Assembly: GCF_000368565.1 (NCBI RefSeq)
Contig: NZ_KB849549.1
Coordinates: forward strand, 310,001 to 374,000
Direction: 5' to 3'
Length of the DNA: 64,000 nt
Origin: Acinetobacter gerneri DSM 14967 = CIP 107464 = MTCC 9824
Lineage (GTDB): Bacteria; Pseudomonadota; Gammaproteobacteria; Pseudomonadales; Moraxellaceae
Below, in pieces: positions 44,660 through 53,706 of the stretch; position 1 is the stretch's first letter; each line of letters begins with the position of its first letter. The notes under the pieces were generated by a model that ran no database searches, was not told the DNA's origin, and saw nothing but the letters and a program-made list of their open reading frames with translations. Both the position numbers and the translations under genes were made by a program.

Positions 44660-45511
44660 TTATTTAGTTTTACCCAAACATTCACCCATGATCACAGTTG
44701 AATTTGCTTTAAACATTTCATCCCACGCCATTTTGTCTTTTTCAAATAAAACAATCGCAGTCGAACCGAGATAAAAACGTCCCAACTCAGCACCTTTTTC
44801 AAGCGGTAAATCATGATGATTTAGCTCTAAACGACCTGTCGGTTTTACTTTACCTGTCGCGACAGTTTCAATCCCTGCAACAATCATTGCACCAACCAAA
44901 ACAACTGCCATACGCCCGATTTCTGTATCAAACAAACAGACCATACGCTCATTACGTGCAAATAATCCCGGAATATTTTCTGCAGTGGTTTGGTTCACTG
45001 AAAATAGCTCACCCGGAATATATAGAGTTTCAGTCAAAGTTCCCGCATACGGCATGTGCACACGGTGATAATCTTTTGGAGATAAATATACTGTAGCAAA
45101 TTCACCATTTTTAAATGGTTCTGCGAGCTGAGGATCACCGATCAATTTTTCAACCGAAAAACTTTGTCCTTTCGCTTGAAACACATCACCATCACGTACT
45201 GTACCAATCTGTGAAATCGCACCATCCGCAGGACATACCACGCTCAAAGGATCTTGATCAATATCACGAATCCCCTCTTTTAGAGCACGAGTAAAAAATT
45301 CGTTAAATGATTTATATTTCAATGCATTTGTTTGTTCAGCGATAGATAAATCAATACCATACTGCGCTTTAAAAGCTTGAATTGCGACATTTTTGACAAC
45401 AGGGTTTTCACTTGCCGCTATTTTACCAACTACACGGCTAAGTTGTTGTTGCGGCACGATACGTTGAGCTTGAATAAATGCTTGTTTTTTTAATTGAGAA
45501 ATAAAACTCAC
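44660..45511 (-). CDS. psd: Phosphatidylserine decarboxylase proenzyme
   Basis: Inner-membrane-associated pyruvoyl enzyme forming phosphatidylethanolamine. The 283-aa proenzyme has FNEFFTRALK, VCPADGAISQIG, YLSPKDYHRVHMP with the protease-triad His, and the self-cleavage motif LGS (248-250; G249/S250), where S250 becomes the pyruvoyl group of the alpha chain. Its ATG overlaps the stop of the upstream rhodanese gene as ATGA, implying translational coupling. Confidence 0.96.
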   Translation of the reverse strand: MSFISQLKKQAFIQAQRIVPQQQLSRVVGKIAASENPVVKNVAIQAFKAQYGIDLSIAEQTNALKYKSFNEFFTRALKEGIRDIDQDPLSVVCPADGAISQIGTVRDGDVFQAKGQSFSVEKLIGDPQLAEPFKNGEFATVYLSPKDYHRVHMPYAGTLTETLYIPGELFSVNQTTAENIPGLFARNERMVCLFDTEIGRMAVVLVGAMIVAGIETVATGKVKPTGRLELNHHDLPLEKGAELGRFYLGSTAIVLFEKDKMAWDEMFKANSTVIMGECLGKTK

Positions 45512-46353
45512 GAAGGTGATTCTCCAGTAATGATCGGACTGTCAAGGCGATTGCCCCATTCGCTCCACGCACCATCATAAGCTTTGATATCCCAATTGAG
45601 TAGTCGACCAATGATATATGCCAAGCCTGAACGGTGATGTGATTGACAATACACCACCACAGGTTGACCTAAATCAAAGCCCAATTGTTCTAAACGCTGC
45701 TTTGTGCGTTCTAGGGGATGCAATTTTAAATGATTTTGTCGATCAATTGCAGTACTCCATTCAAATTGTCGTGCATTTGGAATGTGACCACCGCGTCTAG
45801 CTGCTAAACGCTGCCCTGTATATTCATCAACAGTTCGACAATCCCATACCTGTACTGAAGCCTGCTCTACTTGTTCTAATAGCTCTGGATATAAAATTCG
45901 ATATTGTGAGTTTATTTGTTCAATTTCAAATAAATTTTCAACTTTTGCTGACTTTTCTTGATTGGAAGAAGTCGGCAATCCTGCACCTAACCATGCATGG
46001 ATTCCGCCATTCAGCAAACTGGTTTGGGTAAATCCTAAGCAATGTAAATCCCAGATTAAACGCCCAGCCCAAGCACCACCTTCATCATCATAAACAACAA
46101 CATGATGATCTTTGGAAATATTTAATGCTTGGATCAGATCTTTGAGCCCTTGTTCATCTGGCAATAAACCTGTTGCATGTTCTTGTTGACGTAGCAAAAC
46201 ATTTGGCTTGAGGTGTATCGCATGCGGAATATGCAATTGTTCATAAACTGAACTACGGCTCAAATCAACGATACGGATCAAATCATGCCCCAAATAAGGC
46301 ACAAGTTCTTCTGCTTCTATCAATAATCCAAAATTAAAGTTTGCTGTTGTCAT
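45508..46353 (-). CDS. Two-domain sulfurtransferase (rhodanese)
   Basis: A 281-aa tandem rhodanese. The inactive N-domain (about 15-125) contains IRIVDLSRSSVYEQLHIPHAIHL and YDDEGGAWAGRLIWDLHCLG. The C-domain (about 150-275) has VWDCRTVDEYTG and the active-site C236 in VVYCQSHHRSGLAY. That loop is longer than in SseA-type enzymes, suggesting a different sulfur acceptor. It is coupled to psd by a 4-bp overlap. Predicted thiosulfate or mercaptopyruvate sulfurtransferase activity is family-based. Confidence 0.9.
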   Translation of the reverse strand: MTTANFNFGLLIEAEELVPYLGHDLIRIVDLSRSSVYEQLHIPHAIHLKPNVLLRQQEHATGLLPDEQGLKDLIQALNISKDHHVVVYDDEGGAWAGRLIWDLHCLGFTQTSLLNGGIHAWLGAGLPTSSNQEKSAKVENLFEIEQINSQYRILYPELLEQVEQASVQVWDCRTVDEYTGQRLAARRGGHIPNARQFEWSTAIDRQNHLKLHPLERTKQRLEQLGFDLGQPVVVYCQSHHRSGLAYIIGRLLNWDIKAYDGAWSEWGNRLDSPIITGESPS

Positions 46354-46692
46354 AAGATTTTCGAGTTTTTAAATGCATCGACTGACTTCATATTAGCATA
46401 GTGTTTTTTATCAATACGTCTAAATTTGATGAATCTTTAGCAATAAAATAGATATGAACACTTCAGTTTTTTATTTTACTTATAACTTAAAATGGGAAAT
46501 AAAAAATCAGTATCCTCACTTTGGGATACTGATTTGATTTATATCTTAGAAACTTAAATAGCAAGATATTGCGTTCGACTAGCGAGACACACCTAGAGCG
46601 ATCCTTGTGCTTTGGTTATAGCTCTAACCATCAGCCCAACAATGTCTAGCGTCATGCTCTGTTCATGTTGCCAAAACAAAGCGAGCTTCTAT
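46354..46692. other. 339-bp gap after pncB with terminator and structured segment
   Basis: No open frame of interest. Beyond the terminator listed separately, the pncB-proximal 120 nt contain nested pairing GACA/TGTC (46586-46589, 46643-46646) and TAGAGC/GCTCTA (46594-46599, 46621-46626), GC-richer than its surroundings. It may be a 3'-UTR structure or an unrecognised small RNA. Confidence 0.35.
46504..46535 (-). terminator. Terminator downstream of pncB
   Basis: Perfect 12-bp inverted repeat AAATCAGTATCC/GGATACTGATTT with an 8-nt loop and six T on the minus strand. It lies about 158 nt beyond the pncB stop, an unusually long 3' UTR. Confidence 0.75.
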
Positions 46693-47901
46693 TTATTCAG
46701 CGACTTCCTGAATGTCAAAAACCTGACGCATATAGGCCAAGAAAGTATCGTTATCTGTCATGGTTTTTCCTGGACTATCTGAAATTTTAGCCACAGATTG
46801 ACCATTACATTCCACCAATTTCAACACGATATTTAACGGTTTTTGTCCCATATCGTTGGTCAAATTGGTTCCGATTCCAAAACTCACTTTGAAGCGGTCT
46901 TTGAAATATTGATGTAAATCCCAAGCTGCTTGCAGATTTAGACCATCACTAAAAGTTAACATCTTGGTTTTGGTATCAATTTTAAGCTTGCGATAATGCT
47001 CATAAGCTTTATCACCCCATTCATAGGGATCGCCACTGTCATGACGTAAACCATCAAACAACTTCGCAAAATAAAGGTCAAAATCACGTAAAAATGCATC
47101 CATACCGACCACATCTGTTAACGCGATACCGAGATCACCACGATACTCTTGAACCCAAGTTTCGAGAGCCGCTTTTTGGAAATCACGTAAACGTACATCC
47201 AAAGCTTGGAAGGCCTGCAAAAACTCGTGCGCCATCGTACCAATCGGGAAAATTCCCATTTCTTTCGCAATTAAAACATTACTCGTACCACGGAAAACAT
47301 TTGGTACAGCTTTGTGGAATGTTTGAATTACATGACGTTGCCAATCAAGGCTATAACGACGACGCGTACCGAAATCAGAGACTAAAAACGGAGGATCATT
47401 TGGATTTTGTTCTGTTTCAAATTTTTGTAGCAATGCGACTTTGGCTTGTAAACGGCGTTCACCTTCAAGCAAAACTTCATCACTACGAATACGTTTAAAA
47501 TACAGCTCATTGACGATTGCGAGCACAAAGATTTCAAACATCATCGCTTGAACCATCGGACCTTCGACCCAGATATCTAAACGACCTTGCTCATCAATCC
47601 CTGCTTTGATAAAGCGGCGTTTCAATTGAAATAATTCGAGATAATCAACAAAATCACTTTTGATAAATCTAAATTTTCTTAAATAGGTTAATTCATCATC
47701 TCTAAATTTTAATTCACATAAATAATCAAGTTGTTCATTCAGTTCATCCAAAATATCCGTCAGGGGATAAACCGTGTCATCTAAATTACGACAACGAAAA
47801 TGATAGACGCTATGTGTTTGTGGGAATTTGTGTAATACCACTTGCAACATTGTAAATTTATACAAGTCGGTATCTAATAATGAGTGAATGATTTGTGACA
47901 T
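46693..47901 (-). CDS. pncB: Nicotinate phosphoribosyltransferase
   Basis: NAD salvage enzyme that converts nicotinate and PRPP to nicotinate mononucleotide. The 402-aa protein starts SLLDTDLYKFTMLQVVLHKFP and has YHFRCRN, the SDFGTRRRYS motif, FRGTSNVLIAKEMGIFPIGTMAHEF with the transiently phosphorylated His region, and GLRHDSGDPYEWGDKAYEHY. The pattern is the E. coli PncB subtype. It is a single gene; the terminator lies well downstream. Confidence 0.96.
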   Translation of the reverse strand: MSQIIHSLLDTDLYKFTMLQVVLHKFPQTHSVYHFRCRNLDDTVYPLTDILDELNEQLDYLCELKFRDDELTYLRKFRFIKSDFVDYLELFQLKRRFIKAGIDEQGRLDIWVEGPMVQAMMFEIFVLAIVNELYFKRIRSDEVLLEGERRLQAKVALLQKFETEQNPNDPPFLVSDFGTRRRYSLDWQRHVIQTFHKAVPNVFRGTSNVLIAKEMGIFPIGTMAHEFLQAFQALDVRLRDFQKAALETWVQEYRGDLGIALTDVVGMDAFLRDFDLYFAKLFDGLRHDSGDPYEWGDKAYEHYRKLKIDTKTKMLTFSDGLNLQAAWDLHQYFKDRFKVSFGIGTNLTNDMGQKPLNIVLKLVECNGQSVAKISDSPGKTMTDNDTFLAYMRQVFDIQEVAE

Positions 47902-48050
47902 ATGCTTGATTATTCCATTATGCTTCTTGCATTAAAGCATATTTTTTTTAACATGATCCTATAGATTTACTTTAAAACATATTTTTAATGAAATTTTAGT
48001 TTTCCATAATTAAGGTCTGTTTAGGTTTCATCTTCGATTCTAAAATAACA

Positions 48051-48557
48051 CTACTTTGAAAGTTCACGCAATTTTTCTTCTTGTCCAAAAACTCTAGCAA
48101 ACTCTTCAACAGTCAACTCATGGCTTTGATCTGCATTTTTATCACAGTCTTCTTTACGTAACTGCTTTGCAATCGTCCATTCTGCTTTGACAATCGCACC
48201 CATCAACGCAGTGTGTCCTCTATTGTCTCTTAAACAACGATTCGCACCATGTTTAAGTAAACTTGAGACAACAGGCTGTTGCCCATAATAGCTTGCCATC
48301 ATCAAAGCGGTATAGTTGGCATCATTACGTATATCAACTGGAAAACCATGATTCAAAAATTCATCAACAACGTCAACTTGACCTGTTTTTGCTGCGGCAA
48401 AAAATAGATCGATCAATTCTTTTTGTTGCCCACTCAATGCCGTATTTTGTGGCATTACAACATCTTTAGCATGTAATTTGCCAATTCCTAAACTGAGTAC
48501 TGTGATAATCAAAATACTCGCTAAACTCATCATTAAACCATTCAATAATTCTTTCAT
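48051..48557 (-). CDS. AnkB-like ankyrin protein, partner of the secreted catalase
   Basis: A 168-aa protein with a hydrophobic N-terminal signal or anchor (residues about 9-30, LMMSLASILIITVLSLGIG). Ankyrin repeats span about 48-140: DLFFAAAKTGQVDVVDEFLNHGFPVDIRNDANYTALMMASYYGQQPVVSSLLKHGANRCLRDNRGHTALMGAI. It follows the catalase gene, 132 nt downstream, the same layout as katB-ankB in Pseudomonas aeruginosa, where AnkB supports periplasmic catalase activity. A similar role is inferred from context. A large hairpin separates the two genes. Confidence 0.8.
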   Translation of the reverse strand: MKELLNGLMMSLASILIITVLSLGIGKLHAKDVVMPQNTALSGQQKELIDLFFAAAKTGQVDVVDEFLNHGFPVDIRNDANYTALMMASYYGQQPVVSSLLKHGANRCLRDNRGHTALMGAIVKAEWTIAKQLRKEDCDKNADQSHELTVEEFARVFGQEEKLRELSK

Positions 48558-48590
48558 CGCTATATCTCAATTTGGAATTTAAATAAAATG

Positions 48591-48635
48591 CCTGTAAAAC
48601 TCCCCTAGGGTGCAGGAAAGGTTAGAGCTTTACAG
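48591..48635 (-). other. Hairpin between the catalase and AnkB-like genes
   Basis: CCTGTAAAACTC (48591-48602) pairs with GAGCTTTACAGG (48624-48635) with one mismatch, enclosing a 21-nt loop that contains CCCTAGGG. There is no strong T run, so it may be an attenuator, processing site or mRNA stabiliser that sets AnkB output relative to catalase. Confidence 0.5.
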
Positions 48636-48689
48636 GACTTCTCTTAGGTGACTCCGTACGCCCCCATCACCAATTCAATCAAACCAATT

Positions 48690-50213
48690 TTATTCGTCTG
48701 AAAGTTTTGCAGCTTTTGCTTTAACCGTAGCAAGATTGCCTTTGGTCGCTGCTGTTAAACGTGTTCCATAATCAGCATCTGCTTTGTAGAAATAGGACAA
48801 CATGATGTGTTTAGTTTCAGCATCTTTGACTTGACCTAGATCGGCTGCCAAATTACGGATCAAATCAGTTTTTTCTACAGCAGAATATGAGCGGTACAAA
48901 TCACCAGCCTGCTTAAAGTTTTGCTGTTTTTTGATCGCGTTTTGCATCACAGTGCCCATCAGCGGCGTTTGAACTGCACGTGCTTTTTCAGTCGCAGGCT
49001 TTGGCTCTTTGATGCTCGGTTCATAATTTACATTTGAATCGCGTTCATCAATATTCATTGCACCTTCTTGGTTATTGTTATTCACTTTAACCAATGGACG
49101 GTTGACTGGAATTTGTTGATGATTCGCACCTAAGCGATACATTTGAGTATCTGAATAAGAGAAAATTCGACCTTGTAATAAACGATCTTCAGATGGCTCA
49201 ATACCTGGAACTAAATTGCCTGGTGCAAAAGCTGCTTGCTCAGTTTCATTGAAGAAATTCTTCGGCATACGATTCAGCGTCAATGTCCCGACTTTAGTTT
49301 CTGGAATCAGATGGGTAGGCCAAATTTTGGTTGCATCTAATGGATTGAAATCAAAGCGATCTAAATCTTTTGGATCTAAGACTTGGATATAAAGATCCCA
49401 TTTTGGGAAATGACCCGCATTGATATTGTTATATAAATCATTGGTTAAATGATTGAAATCTTTGGCTTGCATCTTGCTGGTTTCTTCAAGATTCATGCCC
49501 TTTAAGCCTTGTTGAGTACGGAAATTAAATTTCACATACTTATACTCACCTTGGGCATTGTAAAGTTTGAAAGCATGAACACTAAAACCATCGAGATTAC
49601 GGTAACTGACAGGTGTTCCCAAATTAGAATACACATAAGTCAACATGTTAATCGACCATGGCTGACTTTGTAAAAAGTCAAAAATACGGTTTGGATCTTG
49701 CACATTGTTTACAGGAGACGGTTTCATCGCGTGGATAAAGTCAGGGAATTTGATCGCATCACGAATAAAGAACACTGGTAAATTATTGCCGACTAAGTCC
49801 CAGTTACCCTCTTGAGTATAAAATTTCAAACCAAAACCATGCGGATCACGTAAAGTTTCAGGTGAACCTTTAGGATGAATAACTGTTGAGAAACGCAGGA
49901 ATACTGGCGTCTTTGTACCCGCTTTAAACAATGAAGCAATGGTTAAATCAGACAAATCTTTCGTTGCAACAAATTCACCATAGGCACCTGTACCACGGGC
50001 ATGTACTACACGTTCAGGAATACGCTCACGACCAAAACGTTGTAATTTTTGAACCAATTGCACATCTTGTAAAAGTGTTGATCCATATTCACCCGCTGTG
50101 ATCGAGTTTTGATTATCGCCTACTGGCGCCCCATTATCTTTAGTTAAAGGAGCTGCATAGCTTGCTGCTGTTGTAGCTGTCAGCATTGCAACTAGTAAAG
50201 AACGCTTAAACAT
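48690..50213 (-). CDS. katB: Secreted (periplasmic) haem catalase
   Basis: Monofunctional small-subunit catalase of 507 aa with a cleavable signal (MFKRSLLVAMLTATTAASYA, about residue 20), so it should act in the periplasm against external hydrogen peroxide. Catalytic H71 (RVVHARGTGAYG), the distal Asn in DLVGNNLPVFF (143-144) and the proximal haem ligand Y353 in RIFSYSDTQMYR are present. It is followed by an AnkB-like gene. The symbol is by analogy with Pseudomonas katB. An OxyR site was not identified. Confidence 0.92.
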   Translation of the reverse strand: MFKRSLLVAMLTATTAASYAAPLTKDNGAPVGDNQNSITAGEYGSTLLQDVQLVQKLQRFGRERIPERVVHARGTGAYGEFVATKDLSDLTIASLFKAGTKTPVFLRFSTVIHPKGSPETLRDPHGFGLKFYTQEGNWDLVGNNLPVFFIRDAIKFPDFIHAMKPSPVNNVQDPNRIFDFLQSQPWSINMLTYVYSNLGTPVSYRNLDGFSVHAFKLYNAQGEYKYVKFNFRTQQGLKGMNLEETSKMQAKDFNHLTNDLYNNINAGHFPKWDLYIQVLDPKDLDRFDFNPLDATKIWPTHLIPETKVGTLTLNRMPKNFFNETEQAAFAPGNLVPGIEPSEDRLLQGRIFSYSDTQMYRLGANHQQIPVNRPLVKVNNNNQEGAMNIDERDSNVNYEPSIKEPKPATEKARAVQTPLMGTVMQNAIKKQQNFKQAGDLYRSYSAVEKTDLIRNLAADLGQVKDAETKHIMLSYFYKADADYGTRLTAATKGNLATVKAKAAKLSDE

Positions 50214-50418
50214 AATTAATCTCTTAAATTCATACCCTTTCCTGCGGGTTTGATACTACTAAGCGAATTAATATAGGTAAAACCATTATTTTTTATAAAT
50301 TCAATCGAATTATTAGATTGAAAATTTAGCTTTATTTTATCCGTTTAAAATACAAATACTTTCATAAAGTCTGATTTGCTACACTAGATTCGTCTCAATC
50401 ATTTTATTTAGTTTAAAA

Positions 50419-50859
50419 ATGCGCGCATTATTACAACGAGTTTTACAAGCCAAAGTTGTCGTTGACGGCGAAACAACAGGTGAAATAGATAAAGGAATTT
50501 TAGTATTTTTGGGCTTAGGCAAAGAAGATAATCTCGAAAAAGGTAAAAAACTGATTGATAAGATTTTAAAATATCGCTTTTTCGATGATGAACAAGGCAA
50601 GATGGGCTGGAATGTCAGCCAAGCCAATGGTGGGATTTTGTTGGTTTCTCAATTTACTTTGATGGCACAAACTCAAAAAGGGTTGCGCCCAGACTTTGGA
50701 CCTGCCATGCCACCCGATCAAGCGAAAGCATTGTATGAAGACTTGGTTGCATATGCGAAAACTCAGTTTACTCACGTTGAAACCGGTATATTTGCAGCCG
50801 ATATGAAAGTGCATTTGGTCAATGATGGACCAGTGACATTTAATTTAGAAGTAGAATAA
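50419..50859 (+). CDS. dtd: D-aminoacyl-tRNA deacylase
   Basis: Removes D-amino acids, and glycine from mischarged tRNA-Ala, by hydrolysis. The 146-aa protein has the standard start MRALLQRVLQAKVVVDGE, the catalytic-pocket LLVSQFTLMAQTQKGLRPDFGPAMPPDQA with the SQFTL motif, and the Gly-Pro motif NDGPVTFNLE near the C-terminus. It is a single gene whose terminator is shared with the convergent SCP2 gene. Confidence 0.96.
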   Translation: MRALLQRVLQAKVVVDGETTGEIDKGILVFLGLGKEDNLEKGKKLIDKILKYRFFDDEQGKMGWNVSQANGGILLVSQFTLMAQTQKGLRPDFGPAMPPDQAKALYEDLVAYAKTQFTHVETGIFAADMKVHLVNDGPVTFNLEVE

Positions 50860-50930
50860 TTTTTGTAGAAAAGAAATCAAATGCCAAAAATATTTTGTTA
50901 AGCCAAATTGCATAGTATCAATTTAAAAGC

Positions 50931-50959
50931 ATAAAGCCAGTCGATCTGACTGGCTTTAT
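50931..50959. terminator. Bidirectional terminator between dtd and the SCP2 gene
   Basis: Perfect 12-bp inverted repeat ATAAAGCCAGTC/GACTGGCTTTAT with a 5-nt loop, followed by T-rich sequence on the plus strand and located between convergent genes. Confidence 0.85.
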
Positions 50960-50980
50960 TTTTGTACATCATGCGATAAC

Positions 50981-51460
50981 TTAGCGACCCAATTTCTCTT
51001 TTAAAAATTGGCGTGCAAATTTGATTTTTTCTTTTACTGGTTTTGGCACTTTTGGTGGAATCAATTTAGCAACTTGGTTAAACCAAACCAGCAAACCAAA
51101 ATCACCTTCCATTTTGATAGAACCGTTTTGCATACCTGTCATAAATGCAGTTGGGTCACCTTTCATCAATGTTTTTACACCGTGCTCACTATCAGCAAAC
51201 TGTAAAATGAAATCCGCTTTTTCTGGTGCGCCAGAAACGGTATCAATTTGACCATTATCTACAATGATTTGACGCGCAACACCAAGATCGGTCCCGATTT
51301 GAATGCGAAAAGCACGATCATGGGTCAATTCAATAAATTTTGGACTGGTTCTTGCGAGTTGCTTCATACGATAAGCAAGTCCTAAAACCAATAAATCAAG
51401 CGGATCTGTACTAGCATCGACAATTGGTAGTTTAACGACGGGTATTGAAGATAATTTCAT
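50981..51460 (-). CDS. SCP2 sterol-binding-domain protein
   Basis: A 159-aa protein with an SCP2/UbiJ-like lipid-binding domain spanning about 35-145: FRIQIGTDLGVARQIIVDNGQIDTVSG, ADFILQFADSEHGVKTLMKGDPTAFMTGMQNGSIKMEGDFGLLVWFNQVAKLI. Such domains bind hydrophobic ligands and occur in UbiJ and lipid carriers. No enzymatic motif is visible. No signal peptide, so it is probably cytoplasmic. Function unknown; it is not next to ubi genes. Confidence 0.82.
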   Translation of the reverse strand: MKLSSIPVVKLPIVDASTDPLDLLVLGLAYRMKQLARTSPKFIELTHDRAFRIQIGTDLGVARQIIVDNGQIDTVSGAPEKADFILQFADSEHGVKTLMKGDPTAFMTGMQNGSIKMEGDFGLLVWFNQVAKLIPPKVPKPVKEKIKFARQFLKEKLGR

Positions 51461-51573
51461 GACAATTAAGCCTGTTGTTTTATTTTAAATCATATCCGCT
51501 CATCCTAGCATAACTTGTTATTTTCCAATCAAGACTTTGTATAACAAAATTATCTAAGTGAAACATTCGAGCT

Positions 51574-51603
51574 AAAAAAGGTGTACCGAAGTACACCTTT
51601 TTT
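51574..51603 (-). terminator. Terminator of the small membrane protein gene
   Basis: Perfect 13-bp inverted repeat AAAAAAGGTGTAC/GTACACCTTTTTT with a CGAA tetraloop, 22 nt after the stop of the minus-strand gene. One of the strongest terminators in the window. Confidence 0.9.
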
Positions 51604-51625
51604 TATTTATTCTATATTGAGCAAT

Positions 51626-51940
51626 CTAATCATCTTCATAGACGGGCGTATGTTCGATGTATTGGCGATTTGCCAAAGTTTTTTGAGCAAGACTGTCCAG
51701 TTTCAATAAAATAAATGTCATGCTCACCATTGCAACCATGACCGCTGATAAATAACTATACGTCATTGGTAGTTCAAATAATCTTTGTACGCTGAATCTT
51801 ACTGTCTCTAATAAGCCCCAGAAGACCATACCTGCTAGCATAAAGCCTAACCAACGACGGTAAGGGGAAAAGAAAACAGCAGTCAGTGCAGCCAAAATAA
51901 GGCTAAATCCGACCAAACTCGCTAAAGTCGCTGTTACCAT
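51626..51940 (-). CDS. Small inner-membrane protein (104 aa)
   Basis: Unrecognised family. Three hydrophobic segments at about 5-25, 30-48 and 62-82 suggest a small integral membrane protein, with a polar C-terminal tail (residues 88-104). A basic YRRW follows the first segment. The gene has its own strong terminator and lies alone between the SCP2 gene and serB. Role unknown. Confidence 0.65.
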   Translation of the reverse strand: MVTATLASLVGFSLILAALTAVFFSPYRRWLGFMLAGMVFWGLLETVRFSVQRLFELPMTYSYLSAVMVAMVSMTFILLKLDSLAQKTLANRQYIEHTPVYEDD

Positions 51941-52320
51941 GTTTAACCTCCGTCAGAGATAATATCTTTCAATTGACTCAACCTTTCCAATGTTGTTTCT
52001 CAACAAAGTAATGTTTCCTAGCTTTAACTACTTTTCAATTTTATAAAAGCTTCTGAAAAGCATTATGGAGAGTTTTGAACAGAAAAAAAGCCTTGTTTAT
52101 TTACTAAACGACATACCTTGTCGCAACATTCATTTGTCATTACATTTTTATTTGTGGTACTTTTTCTCAAAGTCCAATCAGAATCAATCTTGGCTTGTCA
52201 TTACAAAAAAATACCCATAAAAAATATACATAAAAAAATATTTTTTGCTTTTTTAAAATTGCATTTTTCCATTGTCATTTTATATAGAATTTTTCTTACA
52301 TATGACTAATTTACATACAA
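51941..52320. other. AT-rich intergenic stretch with no recognised feature
   Basis: Apart from the serB terminator at its right edge, I see no conserved element; short frames here lack ribosome-binding sites and read like non-coding AT-rich sequence. It presumably carries the promoter for the minus-strand membrane protein gene. Confidence 0.5.
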
Positions 52321-52347
52321 AAAAGCACGATTAAAAATCGTGCTTTT
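52321..52347 (-). terminator. Terminator of serB
   Basis: AAAAGCACGATT/AATCGTGCTTTT 12-bp stem with a 3-nt loop and continuing T run in the minus direction, 20 nt after the serB stop. Confidence 0.88.
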
Positions 52348-52366
52348 TGTCATAATTTTGCAAGAA

Positions 52367-53587
52367 TTAGGCGCGATTAAGATCTTTATCGTGCACACCT
52401 AATAAGTACAAAACGCCATCCAAACCTACACTTGAAATGGCTTGATTTGCATTCTGACGAACCAGTGGTTTTGCTCTAAATGCCACACCTAAACCTGCAA
52501 TCGAAAGCATTGGTAGATCGTTTGCACCATCCCCTACTGCGATGGCTTGTTCTAAGGAAATACCCATTTTTTCTGCCAAGCCACGAAGCAATTCTGCTTT
52601 ACGTGCACCATCGACAATTGCGCCTTGAACTTCACCTGTCACGATGCCGTCTTGCACATCCAAAATATTGGCATGAACTTCATCAATGCCTAACTTGGCT
52701 TGTAGATATTCAGCAAAATACTGGAAGCCACCTGATAAAATCGCAGTTTTATAACCCAAAGATTTTAAGGTTGAAATCAGGCGTTCAGCACCTTCTGTCA
52801 CAGTCAATCGTTCAGCAATTTTTGGCAGAACAGAGGCATCTAAACCTTTCAACAAAGCCACACGCGCACGGAAGCTTTGTTGGAAATCAAGTTCACCTTG
52901 CATTGCACGTTCAGTAATTTCTGCGACTTGATCGCCAACACCAGCTTCAATAGCCAATTCATCAATCACTTCTTGTTCAATCAGCGTTGAATCCATATCG
53001 AAGCAAACTAAACGACGATTGCGACGATAAGCATTGTCCTCTTGAACCGCCACATCAATACTAGATTCGGCAGAAAGGCGTAAACATGCCTCACGCATTG
53101 CGCCAGCATCTAACATTTGCGCGCTTAAACCAAACTGTACACATGAACGTTTTGGTCCTGAAGATTGACCATCACGCTCTGGACGTCCTGAAAGACGAGT
53201 CACTGTTTCGATGTTAAAACCATGACTTGAGACAATATTGGTAACAGCTTGTAAATGCGCTGCGGTCAATTCTGGGGCTAAAGCCGTTACGATATAACGT
53301 GTTCTGCCACCTTCACTAACCCATTGATCATATTCTTGACTAGAAAGCGGTTTAAAGCGAACAGTTAAACCAATATCATGTGCTAAAATCAAGATATCTT
53401 TCATCGCTAGAGCCGTTGCGGTTTGGTCGTCTGACGCAACTACAATGCCCAAAGTCAATTGGTTATGAATTACTGCTTGCCCAACATCTAGAATTTGCAA
53501 AGAATGTACGGACAGCACCTGCATTAATCGGGTAAACTGATTAGGTCGATCAGGTCCTAAAAATGATATAAGAATGATTTCTCGCAT
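52367..53587 (-). CDS. serB: Phosphoserine phosphatase
   Basis: Final enzyme of serine synthesis. The 406-aa long form has two N-terminal ACT-like regulatory domains (about 1-80 and 98-180) and a HAD phosphatase domain from about residue 190. Nucleophile D197 and acid D199 lie in CFDMDSTLIEQE. Later motifs are SGGF (AILSGGFQYFAE), K in AKLGI/ARKAELL, and GDGANDLPML. The ACT extension, common in pseudomonads and Acinetobacter, suggests serine feedback. It is divergent from an Smp/YtjB-like gene. Confidence 0.95.
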   Translation of the reverse strand: MREIILISFLGPDRPNQFTRLMQVLSVHSLQILDVGQAVIHNQLTLGIVVASDDQTATALAMKDILILAHDIGLTVRFKPLSSQEYDQWVSEGGRTRYIVTALAPELTAAHLQAVTNIVSSHGFNIETVTRLSGRPERDGQSSGPKRSCVQFGLSAQMLDAGAMREACLRLSAESSIDVAVQEDNAYRRNRRLVCFDMDSTLIEQEVIDELAIEAGVGDQVAEITERAMQGELDFQQSFRARVALLKGLDASVLPKIAERLTVTEGAERLISTLKSLGYKTAILSGGFQYFAEYLQAKLGIDEVHANILDVQDGIVTGEVQGAIVDGARKAELLRGLAEKMGISLEQAIAVGDGANDLPMLSIAGLGVAFRAKPLVRQNANQAISSVGLDGVLYLLGVHDKDLNRA

Positions 53588-53706
53588 GAATTGACTCGGG
53601 TCTGAGCTACAACTATTGTAAGAATCATAATCGAAATTGATATGTTGCTGTTAACAATTCATTGATGAAATGTTAGAAGCCACGAATAATTGCTTGGAAG
53701 TTTAAG

